From: Macrostomum hystrix
Taxonomy: Eukaryota > Platyhelminthes > Macrostomidae
Reading direction: 5' to 3'
DNA: 64,000 nt
Assembly (NCBI GenBank): GCA_950097015.1
Contig: CATNEN010000034.1
Location: 3,205,001-3,269,000 of the forward strand
Shown: one piece after another, positions 11,101 to 20,764 of the stretch
Position numbering within the stretch: the stretch's first letter is position 1
How the letters are laid out: every line of letters starts with the position of its first letter
The notes under the pieces: model-generated
Told to the model about the DNA's origin: nothing
What the model saw: the letters and a program-made list of their open reading frames with translations, nothing else
Database searches by the model: none
Made by a program: the position numbers and the translations under genes

Positions 11101-14100
11101 TTTACTAAAAAACTCTAAAAAACTTAGTGTCTTCCACCCCCCTCCGTGCCCGTTCAATCTGCATTGATCGATCACGACGACGCAATTCAGGGACGGGGTA
11201 TGATTTTGGGGTACTCCAAATAGCAAATTGAGTAGCCCTGTGTGATTCTACTCCGCTCCTCAGCTCTCCTGGTGACTAATATATCAAAGCGTCAAAGCTG
11301 CTCCTGATAGCTGTGTGTGTGCTTTTTTCTGCTTGACACACACACATCAGCCTCTCCTTTCATGCCTCTCTTTCTTAGAACCAGACTAATCCCCATCCGA
11401 CAGATGGTACAACGCTAAATAGATCCCCACTATACCGAGATGTCAATGGACATCCCCGATTCTCCTCAAGTAAACTGCAGATGCGTAGTTTACGGATTTG
11501 AAATTCTGGTGTGCTCTCATTTTTTATCATCTCAGCCTAAGGGAGACAATTTGAGTCTTTGAGCAAGACACTTTATTCAAACAACTAAGCTGTAAAAGGG
11601 TTAGAAGTTTGGGTGCGTGTGGCAGCCACGTTTCTGTCCACGGACCGAACAGTTGTACACAGTCTTGGTACTATTATTCTTCACTAAAAAAGAATGTCTG
11701 AATCTAGCTTTAGAGAAATTCTCGTAACACTAAATGATCTAATCATTGATTCCAAAATGGAAAATCTCTGTTAAACATCTGACCGCTTTTGACAAGCGTC
11801 TCGGTAAAACTCAGAAACTTCTTGACCGAAACTTTATCCTCAGCCGCGGACCTAGCAGAGAAAGAGAAGAAAAGAGGTGAGAGGTGATGCTCAATGGATT
11901 TCGCCTCATACTACATATAGATTTGAGAAGTAAACAGGCCAAGGACAGGATCGATCTATCCTAGGAGCCGCTCGGTTGCCTTATTACGTAATCATTGCCA
12001 GCCTCATCTGCTGGCATGTCCAGCCCCGCACAGCGAGCGGACAATCCGCTGGTGGAGGAGATTCTCGATTGAGGCAGTTCAAATTTAACTACGGGGGTTG
12101 ACCGTAGTGGGGGGAAAGAGTGAGAAACTGAGTAGGGGTCAGAGGCGAGGCTAATCTCCTTCACTTAATATCCTATTTAGCATTGCGACTAGGGCGAAAA
12201 TTATTCTGGCACTAACAAATCGAGTCACAGCTTGCCCCCCTGCATTCTCATTAACGACAGCTAAAGTAGGACTCCTCGGCCCGCTTTCATTGATTGTTAA
12301 CCAGAAAACTCTGATAAGCTATAAATTGTGTAGAGAAACTGTTTTGTAATACTTTAGGATAATTTATTTGAAGAGTGAATGACTCAACAGCTGCTAGGCA
12401 GAATTATTGGGGATTAAACAATTGGTGTTTGGCGCATTAATTAAAGTAGCAATTTGCAGGGTAGCGTTGAAGGAATGTAGGCATGTGGTAGCTTTTACTC
12501 TCATCTTTGAGTGACACTTGCCGTCGTGGCTTGCCTTGGATAAACAGGATGGCCACAAGGTAGCTATTTTAGGTACTCGTAAGTACGAGCGAGGACTTTT
12601 TTGAGGGCGCGAGGCACGAAGTTCGCGCTGTGGGGTAGAAAGGATTGAAATTTTTGGGATGTGACCGGCGTGAGGTGGGTGCATTGAGGCAGCAAGGACG
12701 GAAAGAAACTTGTTAGGTTTGAAACGGGCCGTGAAGTGGGTGCTTCGCGGCAGAAAGGATGGAAAGAAATATATTGGGTTTGATACGGCGTGAGGTGGGT
12801 GCTTTGACGCTGAAAGTATGGAAAGAAATATATTGGGTTTGATACGGCGTGAGGTGGGTGCTTTGAGGCAGAAAGGACGGAAAGAAATATATTGGGTTTG
12901 ATACGGCGTGAGGTGGGTGCTTTGAGGCAGAAAGGACGAAAATAAATGTTCGGGCGTGGGCGGGGCGTGGGGTGGGTGAATCAAAACAAGTATTAAGAGC
13001 CAGTGCATGGCAGACTCCAATCTAATGGGCGTATTCGTACGCATTGTGATTCAAGGAATCTAAATTGCTTTACAAGCATTTGCCCAAGAAAGGAATAAGT
13101 AAAGCAATTTTTGTTCATGTATCCCTCTCTAATAAGAGCTGAATCAGTCAGAAATTACTCTAAAACTATTCAGTATCAATTTCCCAGTTCTCGATAGGTT
13201 AAGCCTGCTGGCGTGACTGGGCGGATCGCTGCACTTTGCTTGGAAAAGGCTACTCAGGCAGGTAGCCGGCAGTGGGCCATCTGAGAAGCTGTTTCATATA
13301 GGAATAAAACCCTACATTCTTCCTCTCGAGCCCTGCCTCTTGCTCTGCTCTCTTGCCCCACGTCACGCCCCCTTCCTTCCGATCTGGTCGGGTCACCAGC
13401 CGGCCTCTCATCTCCGCCATCCCTTGGTCCCCTGTGGCAGCTAAGCCCTCCCGCTACCGGACCGGTACAACATAAAATCTCAAAAAATCCTCATTCTTTG
13501 CTGCTCCTCCGACACCGCCTCTTTGAGTCTAGGCCCGGCTGACAGGCGCAACGATCCTGGCATTGATTTGAAGGCAACTCGGACTCGAGAATAGGAGAAC
13601 AGGGATACCGCGCCGGGGAAGCCCTTTGAGTTCACTCGTCATTGCTCTCCCTATTCGACATTGTCCAGCCTCATGCTCCTGGCCTCTCTATGTCAGCCGT
13701 CAATTCTCCGTCCTGGCTGTGCTTTTTTCTCGCTCTCCGCGTCGAGCGTCCACTCGATCTTCCGCCAGCCAGCTTGCATCTCGACAATCCCACTGCCCCG
13801 CATCTGAAGGATGCATTGGTACTAACAGGGGATGCATCATCATCATTAGCTTAGCTGATAGATGTCCACTGACAATTTATAGCTAGCATACTTCTCTGTC
13901 TTCTATTCTCTGTCTTTTATTTCATGTTTTGCACCCCACAAACCTCACTCCTCCTCCGACCTCACTCCTCCTCCGACCTCACTCCATCCTCCGACCTCAC
14001 TCCTCCTCCGACCTCACTCCTCCTCCGACCTCACTCCTCCTCCGACCTCACTCCTCCGCCCACCTCAATCCATCGCCAACCTCACTCATCCGCAAACCTC

Positions 14101-15814
14101 ACTCCTCCGCCAACCTCACTCATCCGCCAACCTCACTCATCCGCCAACCTCACTCATCCGCAAAACTGACTCTTCCGCCAACCTCACTCCTCCGCCAACC
14201 TCACTCCTCCGCCAACCTCACTCATCCGCAAAACTGACTCTTGCGCCAACCTCACTCATCCGCAAAACTCACTCTTCCGCCAACCTCACTCCTCCGCCAA
14301 CCTCACTCCTCCGCCAACCTCACTCCTCCGCCAACCTCACTCCTCCGCCAACCTCACTCCACTGTTAACATCAATCCAGCGTCCACCTCAATCGCTTACC
14401 AATCCATCCTTGAGCAGCCTAGCAGTGACTTTGCCGATGCCGGTGACGCTGCAGACAATGGTCAGCGAGTCATTCTGCCGCATCTGGTGTGTCACGCCGG
14501 AACCCAGCTCGTTGCCATTGCCGCTCATCCAGACGAACGGACGATCTGCATGGGAAATTGTGATGCTGGGTTCGCAACGTTGAATGTGCAATATTGGGGT
14601 GAAGTTTATTCACTTACTGAGGAGTCGAACCTCGGCTCGCCGGGTCGGCGAATAGCTGTAGGTGTTGGCGCTTTGCGCGCACACTAGGCACTGACCAGCG
14701 GCCTGTGGTCCGACGCTCACCGTGATCTGCCGATCATGGGCGCCGGGCTTGTCAACCAGGCGCAGAACCGCAGTCGATGCTAAATGATTGGGATTCACGA
14801 AGGGACCGTCGATGCCGCGGCCAAATTTGTCACGATAGGACTTGTTGGGACCGATCAGCATGCCCATCCAGATGGCTGCGGCAGTGGCGGAGTTCCCATC
14901 TGCTGGGATCTCACTGGGAGCATTTTCGGAGCAGGAAGATAGAAGGAACACCGCAGCCTCACCGGGGCCTGAAAGAATGAGTGAGGCCAGTGTCACATTT
15001 TCATTTGTGGTTCTATTGGTTTATGGGCACATAGGTAGTTTAATTTAATGGGCCATTTAATTTAGTAAATTAAATGGTAAATGGTAAATTTAATTTAATT
15101 TACCAAATGCACTCTGCCTCACCCAAATCAACCCCTTCACCCACCTCACTCCTTCACACACCTCGCTCCTTCGCCCACCTCACTCCTTCACCCAACTCAC
15201 TCCTTCACCTCCTTATTCCTTCATCCACCCCACTCCGTCACCCATCTCACTCCTTCCCCCACCTCACTCCTTCAACCACCTCACTCCTTCAACCACCTCA
15301 CTCCTTCAACCACCTCACTACTTTACCTACCTCATTCCTTCACCCCCTCACTCCTTCGTCCAACTCACTCCTTCAACATCCTCACTCCTTAAACCACCTT
15401 ACTCCTTCACCCCCTCATTCCTTCATCCACCCCAGCCCTCCAGCCCTCACTCTCTCCCTCTCTCCCCTCACTCTCCCCCTCTCTCCCCTCACTCCCCCCA
15501 CTCTCTCCCCCTCACTCTCTCCCCTCACTCTCTCCCCTCACTCTCTGCCCTCACTCTCTGCTCTCACTCTCTCCCTCTCTCCCCATACTCCCCCTCACTC
15601 TCTGCCCCCACTCTCCCTCACTCTCCCCCTCACTCCCCCCACTCACCCCACTCTCTCCCCCTCACTCTCTCTGCTACTCCCAGTCGCCTCCAAATCACTC
15701 ACCGTTTCTATCGATCTCGGGATTGTACTGACAGACGAATTCCTCCCACCCGTTTTCCACAATGTCAACAAACTCGAGCGCTAGTTTTGCGGCTGGAGCC
15801 GCTGTGACCGTGCC

Positions 15815-15847
<33 letters not shown>

Positions 15848-15886
15848 CTTAAGTCGCGGCATGACAGCGATATCTTGAATAGCCAT
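5091..15886 (-). CDS. Immunoglobulin-superfamily secreted or membrane protein (gene span, five exons seen, 3' part not resolved)
   Basis: Five exons join with matching phases into about 302 residues: 15703-15886 (ends phase 1), 14618-14968 (1 to 1), 14400-14545 (1 to 0), 7020-7176 (0 to 1) and 5091-5158 (1 to 0). The product starts with a signal peptide (Leu run, then FGTVTAAP). A first Ig-like domain has Cys52 and Cys155 or Cys158. A second has Cys210 and Cys253, 43 residues apart, with the ASSGLYHC motif typical of the F strand. A linker (SLVVKFAPIFDV) then enters a third domain. Such proteins act in adhesion or recognition at the cell surface; which family I cannot say. No stop codon was reached, so the gene continues left, perhaps outside the window. 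The intron between exons 3 and 4 is about 7.2 kb and holds four arrays and a composite SINE. Confidence 0.6.
5222..6640. repeat. 15-bp minisatellite (TCTCATCTCCCACTG)
   Basis: About 94 copies, with variants CACTATC, CACTATCT and TCTTCCAC. The same block of variants recurs several times (5460-5570, 5690-5780, 5920-6000, 6180-6250, 6420-6490), showing expansion by larger segments. Because 15 is a multiple of 3, long open frames exist on both strands; I do not regard them as genes. Confidence 0.95.
6641..7019. other. Unique intronic spacer of the Ig gene
   Basis: About 380 bp of non-repeat DNA between the 15-bp array and exon 4. No further feature seen. Confidence 0.4.
7020..7176 (-). CDS. Ig gene exon 4 (second half of second Ig domain)
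   Basis: 157 nt, phase 0 to 1, between acceptor CCCACCGCAG and donor AAAT|GTAAGC. It encodes VLREYQDEVTED then ASSGLYHCEGVSE and ends NFSLVVK. The SGLYHC motif supplies the second Ig cysteine that exon 3 lacks, with a spacing of 43 residues. This fit is the main support for the exon 3 to exon 4 join. Confidence 0.6.
7208..7805. repeat. 21-bp minisatellite (ACAGACTGACAGACATCCAG)
   Basis: About 28 copies with length variants (CACACACAGA, AAAACACCCTG inserts), beginning 31 bp from Ig exon 4 inside the large intron. The Cys/Ser/Val-rich minus-strand open frames are repeat artefacts. Confidence 0.95.
7806..8439. other. Unique intronic spacer of the Ig gene
   Basis: About 630 bp. Short open frames occur on both strands without recognisable motifs. 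Nothing else seen. Confidence 0.4.
8440..9160. repeat. Polypurine array (GAGAGAGGGAGAGAGAAAGG)
   Basis: About 720 bp of almost pure A/G on the plus strand, period about 20 bp with some 22-bp units. It is the second long homopurine tract within 8 kb. Confidence 0.95.
9161..9764. other. Unique intronic spacer of the Ig gene
   Basis: About 600 bp of AT-rich DNA. No gene or repeat recognised. Confidence 0.4.
9765..10170. mobile_element. Composite inverted tRNA-derived SINE (copy B)
   Basis: 9768-9993 is a minus-strand SINE copy with its tRNA-like head at the right. Its reverse strand shows an A box GTGGCAGAGCGGTTAAC and a B box GAGCTCGATTCC. From about 9994 to 10170 the sequence is the plus-strand tail half of the same element, matching 54308-54480. 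The two pieces therefore meet in opposite orientation. Confidence 0.75.
10171..12659. other. Unique intronic region of the Ig gene (about 2.5 kb)
   Basis: The longest non-repetitive stretch of the left half. Short open frames (for example 11961-12164 minus) lack family similarity. I cannot support any gene here. Confidence 0.4.
12660..12965. repeat. 59-bp minisatellite, about 5 copies
   Basis: Units contain GGCGTGAGGTGGGTGCTTTG followed by GGAAAGAAATATATTGGGTT. The inner three copies are nearly identical; the outer ones are divergent. The 216-codon minus-strand open frame here is produced by the repeat. Confidence 0.9.
12966..13944. other. Unique intronic spacer of the Ig gene
   Basis: About 1 kb. 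A minus-strand phase-0 open stretch at 13693-13803 follows an acceptor-like CATCCTTCAG and ends in TGA. It could be an alternative terminal exon but breaks the Ig fold, so it is not called. Confidence 0.35.
13945..14370. repeat. 17-bp minisatellite (CCGCCAACCTCACTCCT)
   Basis: About 25 copies. It starts as CCTCCGACCTCACTCCT and changes to CCGCCAAC and CCGCAAAA variants. It ends 30 bp from Ig exon 3. Confidence 0.95.
14400..14545 (-). CDS. Ig gene exon 3 (first half of second Ig domain)
   Basis: 146 nt between acceptor TTTCCCATGCAG and donor TTG|GTAAGC, phase 1 to 0. It encodes RPFVWMSG..NDSLTIVCSVTG..VTARLLKDGL, with Cys210 and the KDG turn of an Ig C-C' region. Confidence 0.6.
14618..14968 (-). 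CDS. Ig gene exon 2 (most of first Ig-like domain)
   Basis: 351 nt between acceptor CATTCTTTCAG and donor CTCA|GTAAGT, phase 1 to 1. It encodes GPGEAAVFLLSS through GQCLVCAQSANTYSYS to AEVRLL. The CLVCAQSANTYS stretch looks like an Ig F-strand/G-strand region. An N-glycosylation sequon (NKS) lies at residues 103-105. Confidence 0.6.
15115..15665. repeat. CT-rich minisatellite, two sub-arrays
   Basis: 15115-15420 has 17-bp units like CCTTCACCCACCTCACT. 15420-15665 has units like CTCTCTCCCCTCACT. It lies in the intron between Ig exons 1 and 2 and abuts exon 1 within 40 bp. Confidence 0.9.
15703..15886 (-). CDS. Ig gene exon 1 (signal peptide)
   Basis: 184 nt ending AACG|GTGAGT (phase 1). Two in-frame ATGs exist, at 15886 and 15862. 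The second (MPRLKLLL) gives a more typical signal peptide: basic start, ten leucines, then FGTVTAAP. The leucine run is a CTG trinucleotide repeat. The mature part begins near PAAKLALEF and contains the first Ig cysteine (FVCQY). Confidence 0.6.
15818..15852 (-). repeat. CTG trinucleotide run coding for Leu
   Basis: About ten consecutive CTG codons (AGC/CAG on the plus strand) form the hydrophobic core of the signal peptide. Confidence 0.9.
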
Positions 15887-17181
15887 TTCGAGGCAGCTAA
15901 ATCGAAACAGAAAGCTACTTAAAATTTGTCTTTTTTCCAGTCTGCTGTGCTAACGCTGCTCACACAGTTAATCCCTTTGAATCCGGGGGTTTCTCTGATT
16001 TAGTGACGCGCTGAAAGAAAAACAGAAGCGACACCCTCCTAGGATATTTATTCGGCCTTCCTTTTTATTTCATTTCTTATCTATCCGTGCTTCTAGAAGA
16101 GTGTGGGGAGAGCGCCAGCACCCACCCCAACTCCGCCCGACCGAACCAGTCGCTGGCTTCCTCCAGGGCCCTGCGTCTCATCACTGGCGGTCGACTGTTA
16201 TTCTAAAGAAATTTCTTCTATTCTTTTTGTCTGAAACAGAATAGTAAGCATGTTGCTTCTTTTAGGAAGAAGAATTGAAATTCCCTCCCCCCTTATGCGA
16301 TTGCATTATTTGAGAAAATCCCTTATGCATTTTTAAATGCACAAACTGATTTACTTCGTCCCCTTCATTCTCATTCTTTCTCGACGCTCTCCAATCTTTC
16401 TGTTTGTCAATTAGTTATCCCTCTCTCACCTAACTCTCCCTCTCTCACCTAACTCTCCCTCTCTCACCTAACTCTCCCTCTCTCACCTAACTCTCCCTCT
16501 CTCACCTAACTCTCCCTCTCTCACCTAACTCTCCCTCTCTCACCTAACTCTCCCTCTCTCACCTAACTCTCCCTCTCTCACCTAACTCTCCCTCTCTCAC
16601 CTAACTCTCCCTCTCTCACCTAACTCTCCCTCTCTCACCTAACTCTCCCTCTCTCACCTAACTCTCCCTCTCTCACCTAACTCTCCCTCTCTCACCTAAA
16701 TCTCCCGATCTCTTACTTTTACTTGACCCTACCATGCTATCTCTTTTTTCTGTCTTCTGTACCATTTTAAAATGCGCAGAATTTTTATATTTAATTTTCG
16801 CTTGAAAGACTGTCTTAGTGACTATTCTCCCAGCCTACTCACAGGTCACGGCATTTCTATGTAATAATCTCCTGATTTAAACTACTACTCGGCGCTCGAT
16901 GGCTCGTGACGACTTAAACAAGCACGAAGATTATGATTGAGATTTGTAGATATTTAACAGATTTTACTAATAGCATTATTCATTGTCAAAAAGGTTATTT
17001 AGCTTTTGGCTCTTATTAAAAAAAGTTGAAAAAAGCCGACTACTACAAGTAGCTCGGTCTTTGCTTTGCGAACAATTAAAATTAGTCTATGGCCAAAACA
17101 ATAGAAACTAGGAGCTAATAAAAGAAAGTGATTTGTCAGCAACAGATTAACAATCAAAGTCTGTCTTAGCGAATACCAACA
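15887..17181. other. Shared 5' region of the divergent Ig and FBXO7 genes
   Basis: About 1.3 kb separates the two start codons, which point away from each other. It must hold both promoters or 5' UTR parts, but I see no clear TATA box. A 19-bp array occupies 16424-16702. Confidence 0.5.
16424..16702. repeat. 19-bp minisatellite (AACTCTCCCTCTCTCACCT)
   Basis: About 15 nearly perfect copies, strongly pyrimidine-biased on the plus strand. Confidence 0.95.
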
Positions 17182-18012
17182 ATGTGCGACTCGGGTCAAC
17201 CGCAGGAACCGTCGGCGAGTCGACGCGACAACAACGTCGAGCAGCCTTGCCCGTCGATGCGGCTATCGCTTGACAACAGCGGACCGGGGGGTGAATTCCA
17301 GTGGCTGGTGGCCACACTGCACAGCCTGATGCTGGAGTGTGGATTTACGACTCTGGACGACGATGACGAAGCGAAATCTGAAGCGGAAGTGAAATCTGAA
17401 GCGGAAGTGAAATCTGAAGCGGAAGTGAAATCTGAAGCGGAAGTGAAATCTGAAGCGGAAGTGAAATCTGAAGCGGAAGTGAAATCTGAAGCGGAAGTGA
17501 AATCTGAAGCGGAAGTGAAATCTGAAGCGGAAGTGAAATCTGAAGCGGAAGTGAAATCTGAAGCGGAAGTGAAATCTGAAGCGGAAGTGAAATCTGAAGC
17601 GGAAGTGAAATCTGAAGCGGAAGTGAAATCTGAAGCGGAAGTGAAATCTGAAGTGAAAACTGTTTCGATGGACAAAAGGCCTGAAAAGCTTCAAGCTTCA
17701 AATTTAAATTTGCCAAAGTCGGTTCTAAGCCAGCTGAATCGGTTCAATCACGGTTCCGCTGTTTCAGTCTCCATTCGGTACGCCTACAAGCCATGTCATG
17801 CTTCTACAATAGCGACCACAGGCTATGCACTGCTGAAGGTGGTGCGCGAAGGCAAGCTGGCCGGCTGCCACTGCGGAGTGGCCGCGGCCAGGAGCCAGCC
17901 GGCCGCACCGTGCGCGTCCCGGCACTTCAACGCGGCCAGGTTCTTCGGCAGCGACAACGACTCGCGCACTGGAACTGACCTGCGCGATCTCGAAGTGCAG
18001 TTTAAAGATTCA
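17182..18012 (+). CDS. FBXO7: FBXO7 exon 1 (FP domain with repeat insert)
   Basis: 277 codons ending TTCA|GTGAGT, phase 0. It holds the N-terminal low-complexity segment, the first FP helix, 15 KSEAEV repeats and the rest of the FP domain. Confidence 0.8.
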
Positions 18013-18736
18013 GTGAGTCTATTCCATCAAGCTACTGATGCTGATTCCATCAAGCTGCTGATGCTGATTCCATAAGCTATACAAATTCCACCAAGCTGCT
18101 GATGCTGATTCCATCAAGCTGCTAATGCTGATTCCATCAAGCTACTGACACTGATTCCATCAAGCTGCTGATGCTGATTCCATCAAGCTACTGACACTGA
18201 TTCCACAAAGCCGTTGAATGCACTCGCAGATCGCTTTGCCAGCCCGGGCAGCCCTCCTGGAGCTAGCCGGTCTGCCTCAGCCTCAGTCTAGTCTGACGGC
18301 GCTGCCACCAGAGCTCCTGCTGAAGGTCCTCCGCAGCTGCTTCAGTTTCGCCGATGTCTGCCGCCTCGGCCAGACATGCAAAGCCTTGGCCGCGCTGCAT
18401 CGCGATGGCTCAGTTTGGCGACCGTTGCTATGGCAACAGTTTGAGTGTCATCCGCCAGCTGGCGCGGACTGCTATGAAGTTTTCAAAAGCCGACACGCGG
18501 AGCGGATTAAGCGAGCGCGGATAATCGCCCGAATGGGCAGTCGGGAGCTGACTCCGCTGCCAAATTCGCTGCTTTTGGCCGCCGCTGCAGCTGCCGCCGC
18601 TGCCACAGCTGCCGCTCTGGACTACAGATTCTCCTCTGGTAGGCACCCGTCGTCTTCTAGTAGATTTGGCAGCGGTCGACGCTCCCTTCAAGAACTGCTG
18701 CCGCCTTCGCCGTACAGTGGAAGCAGTGGCGGCTTC

Positions 18737-18767
<31 letters not shown>

Positions 18768-18823
18768 GGCAGTCAGACTGGGATTCAGGAGAGTTTGCCT
18801 ATCCGCATTTCCGATTTCGATGA
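17182..18823 (+). CDS. FBXO7: F-box only protein 7 (FBXO7/nutcracker-like), two exons
   Basis: Joining 17182-18012 to 18230-18823 (GT-AG intron of 217 bp, phase 0) gives about 474 residues; human FBXO7 has about 520. FBXO7 is the substrate receptor of an SCF ubiquitin ligase and pairs with the proteasome regulator PI31 through its FP domain. Seen here: residues 41-55 (WLVATLHSLMLECGF) match the first FP helix. After a repeat insert, residues 175-277 continue the FP domain. The join FKDS|IALPARAALLELAGLP mirrors the human FP-to-F-box passage. The F-box lies at about 299-345 (LTALPPELLLKVL to WRPLLWQQF). A Pro/Ala/Gly-rich tail ends in YPHFRFR. An in-frame TAG at 17167 supports the ATG. No N-terminal ubiquitin-like domain is visible; it is either absent or in an upstream exon. 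Confidence 0.85.
17374..17643 (+). repeat. Coding 18-bp minisatellite, 15 perfect copies
   Basis: Unit AAATCTGAAGCGGAAGTG encodes KSEAEV (residues 65-154). I see no substitution between copies. It lies between the first FP helix and the FP beta strands, so it is tolerated as a charged loop or helix. Confidence 0.97.
18020..18205 (+). repeat. 23-bp minisatellite in the FBXO7 intron
   Basis: About 8 copies of a unit containing TCCATCAAGCTGCTGATGCT, with ACTGACACTG variants. It fills almost the whole 217-bp intron and starts 7 bp after the donor. Confidence 0.95.
18230..18823 (+). CDS. FBXO7: FBXO7 exon 2 (F-box and C-terminal tail)
   Basis: Acceptor GCACTCGCAG, phase 0, 197 codons plus TGA. 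The F-box is followed by DCYEVFKSRHAERIKRAR, matching the human segment after the F-box. A poly-Ala run (about residues 386-397) and a Gly-rich run then precede the C-terminal YPHFRFR. Confidence 0.85.
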
Positions 18824-18926
18824 TGAAGGGAAAATTAGTTTTCGTTTAAACATTTTCGTGCTTCCTTGCCAACAGCGGCTGAGTTTTCGCGTTGTCAAGT
18901 TGGCCAAGTTGTATATTTTTACAAAA

Positions 18927-18932
18927 AATAAA
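18927..18932 (+). terminator. Polyadenylation signal AATAAA for FBXO7
   Basis: Canonical hexamer about 100 bp after the FBXO7 stop codon, in AT-rich sequence. Confidence 0.6.
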
Positions 18933-19354
18933 CAAAATTCTTTTATTTAGATAAAGTTTGTTTTTATTGTCAATACTTTTGCTTTAAATATTACTGACAG
19001 TAGTGTGCACCGACTACTCGATTACAACTAAGGTCAAAATGAAGTCAATTTAGGAAACAATGAGGTTTTATGTTACATGGTTTCAGTATTACATATTCTT
19101 GGCTGTTTAACAGTAGAATGACAACGCCATTTTCGCCCTGGGGAACGACGACAGGGTAATTCACAATAGCTCCAAAACCAACTGACCGAATTCGTGAAAG
19201 TCCACCATCTGAATCAGCCTGTCAGTCAGTCTCACCCTGTTTATGATGTGCAGGATATAGATGCTAAATATAGTGTATAGTGGACTTTCATTCATATTTA
19301 CAGCCATTGGTGAAAGTTAATTTGAGTTTTCATAATGTGGAATACATTGCATTT
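18933..19354. other. Intergenic spacer
   Basis: About 420 bp after the FBXO7 poly(A) signal. No feature seen. Confidence 0.4.
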
Positions 19355-19815
19355 GGGATTCTAGGTTTTGGGATTCTTTGAGTTGGGGTTCTAGGAGTTG
19401 GGATTCTAGGAGTTAGGATTCTAGGAGTTGGGATTCTAGGAGCTGGGATTCTAGGAGCGGGGAGGATTCTAGGTTTTGGGATTCTTTGAGTTGGGGTTCT
19501 AGGAGTTGGGATTCTAGGAGTTGGGATTCTAGGAGTTGGGATTCTAGGAGCTGGGATTCTAGGAGCTGGGATTCTAGGAGCTGGGATTCTAGGAGCTGGG
19601 ATTCTAGGAATAGGGATTCCAGGAGTTGGGATTCTAGAAGTCAATTTAGAATTAGGATTCTAAAAGTCGGGAATCTAGGAGTTAGGATTCCAGGAGTTGG
19701 GATTCTAGGAGTTGGGATTCTAGGGGTTGGGATTCTAAGAGTTGGGATTCTAGGGGTTGGGATTCTAGGGGTTGGGATTCTAGGAGTAGGGATTCTTGGG
19801 GTTGGGATTCTAAGA
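19355..19815. repeat. 15-bp minisatellite (ATTCTAGGAGTTGGG)
   Basis: About 30 copies. A block containing TTTTGGGATTCTTTGAGTTG occurs twice (19364 and 19472), showing a roughly 108-bp duplication. Confidence 0.93.
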
Positions 19816-20259
19816 TTATAAAAGTGAGGATTCTAGGAAATGGGATTCTAGGAAATGGGATTCCTTGAATTGTGATTCTGCGAATAAGGATTCTAGGATC
19901 ATAGAAGTGAGGATTATTGGAGTTTGGATTCTAGGAGTTAAGATAGTTGATTAGGGATTCTTCCAGTCCGCAGACTCTTTTCTCGCCTCAATCTTCGTTT
20001 TCCTCTCGCAAAAGTTTCTAACTTTACTTTGGTATGCGCAGCCTACAAACGCGTGAGGCGCTGGGCCAGTTCTAGCAAAAGTGCACGGAGTTTGAAGTGC
20101 TTCCTCTAGCGATCAGACTATTAGACTATTTAAAAAAGCGACAGAGACTGAAAAAAGATGAAAAGTCTAAATTAGAAGTCAGTTTTAGCTGTCAATGGCC
20201 TGCCACTTTGTATTAGGCAGACCTGATTAGCAGAAACGGCACCGATCAGCCATCTCTGA

Positions 20260-20294
<35 letters not shown>

Positions 20295-20764
20295 GACAGA
20301 CCGAGTAGTATCTACCAATTGGCTAGCCAGCCCCCCTCCAATGTCCCCACGAGCCAATCAGAGTTGGTGCAGTGTGAAATAGAGCAGTAGAAAGGCGGAG
20401 ACTTCATGGTGAGTTGTAGTCAATATCGAAGACTTCTATAATAGTAAAATTTGTCGATTAAAATTTTCCTAGAAAAGCCTTTCTTCTTAATCCCCGCAAA
20501 ACATTCTTAGATCGGATTGCAAACAATTGCACAGGTGAGTAATCTGTTCGCTGTATAAAAGTGCACACTGGTAGTTTATCGTGTCATCACATTGACAAAC
20601 AGTTAAAATCTAAAAGAAAGCCATTCGTAAACTTTTTGCTCATGGCTTTTGTTTTTTTCAAAACGTTTGCCACTTTTTCCTTGATTTCATCAAAAATATA
20701 TTAAACATGTATTCGTTTATTAAAAAAAAATTATTAACTCATTATGAAAACATCATCATGGTCG
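19816..20764. other. Intergenic spacer with a (CTG)11 microsatellite
   Basis: Non-repeat DNA apart from CTG repeats at 20261-20294 and decayed GATTCTAGG units up to about 19960. No gene supported. Confidence 0.45.
20261..20294 (+). repeat. (CTG)11 microsatellite
   Basis: Uninterrupted CTG trinucleotides. A 61-codon minus-strand open frame reads it as poly-Ala but has no other support. Confidence 0.95.

Noticed and set aside
11961-12164. 67-codon minus-strand frame in the large Ig intron
   Set aside because: Reasonable composition, but no motif and no phase-compatible pair of splice sites that improves the Ig model.
13693-13803. Phase-0 minus-strand stretch after CATCCTTCAG, ending in TGA, as Ig exon 4
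   Set aside because: It would leave the second Ig domain without its second cysteine. The exon at 7020-7176 fits far better. It remains possible only as a rare alternative end.
20172-20357. 61-codon minus-strand frame with poly-Ala
   Set aside because: The poly-Ala comes from the (CTG)11 microsatellite; no other support.
20554-20561. TATAAAAG, a possible TATA box
   Set aside because: A good match, but no gene start follows within reach; the sequence downstream is the 29-bp array.
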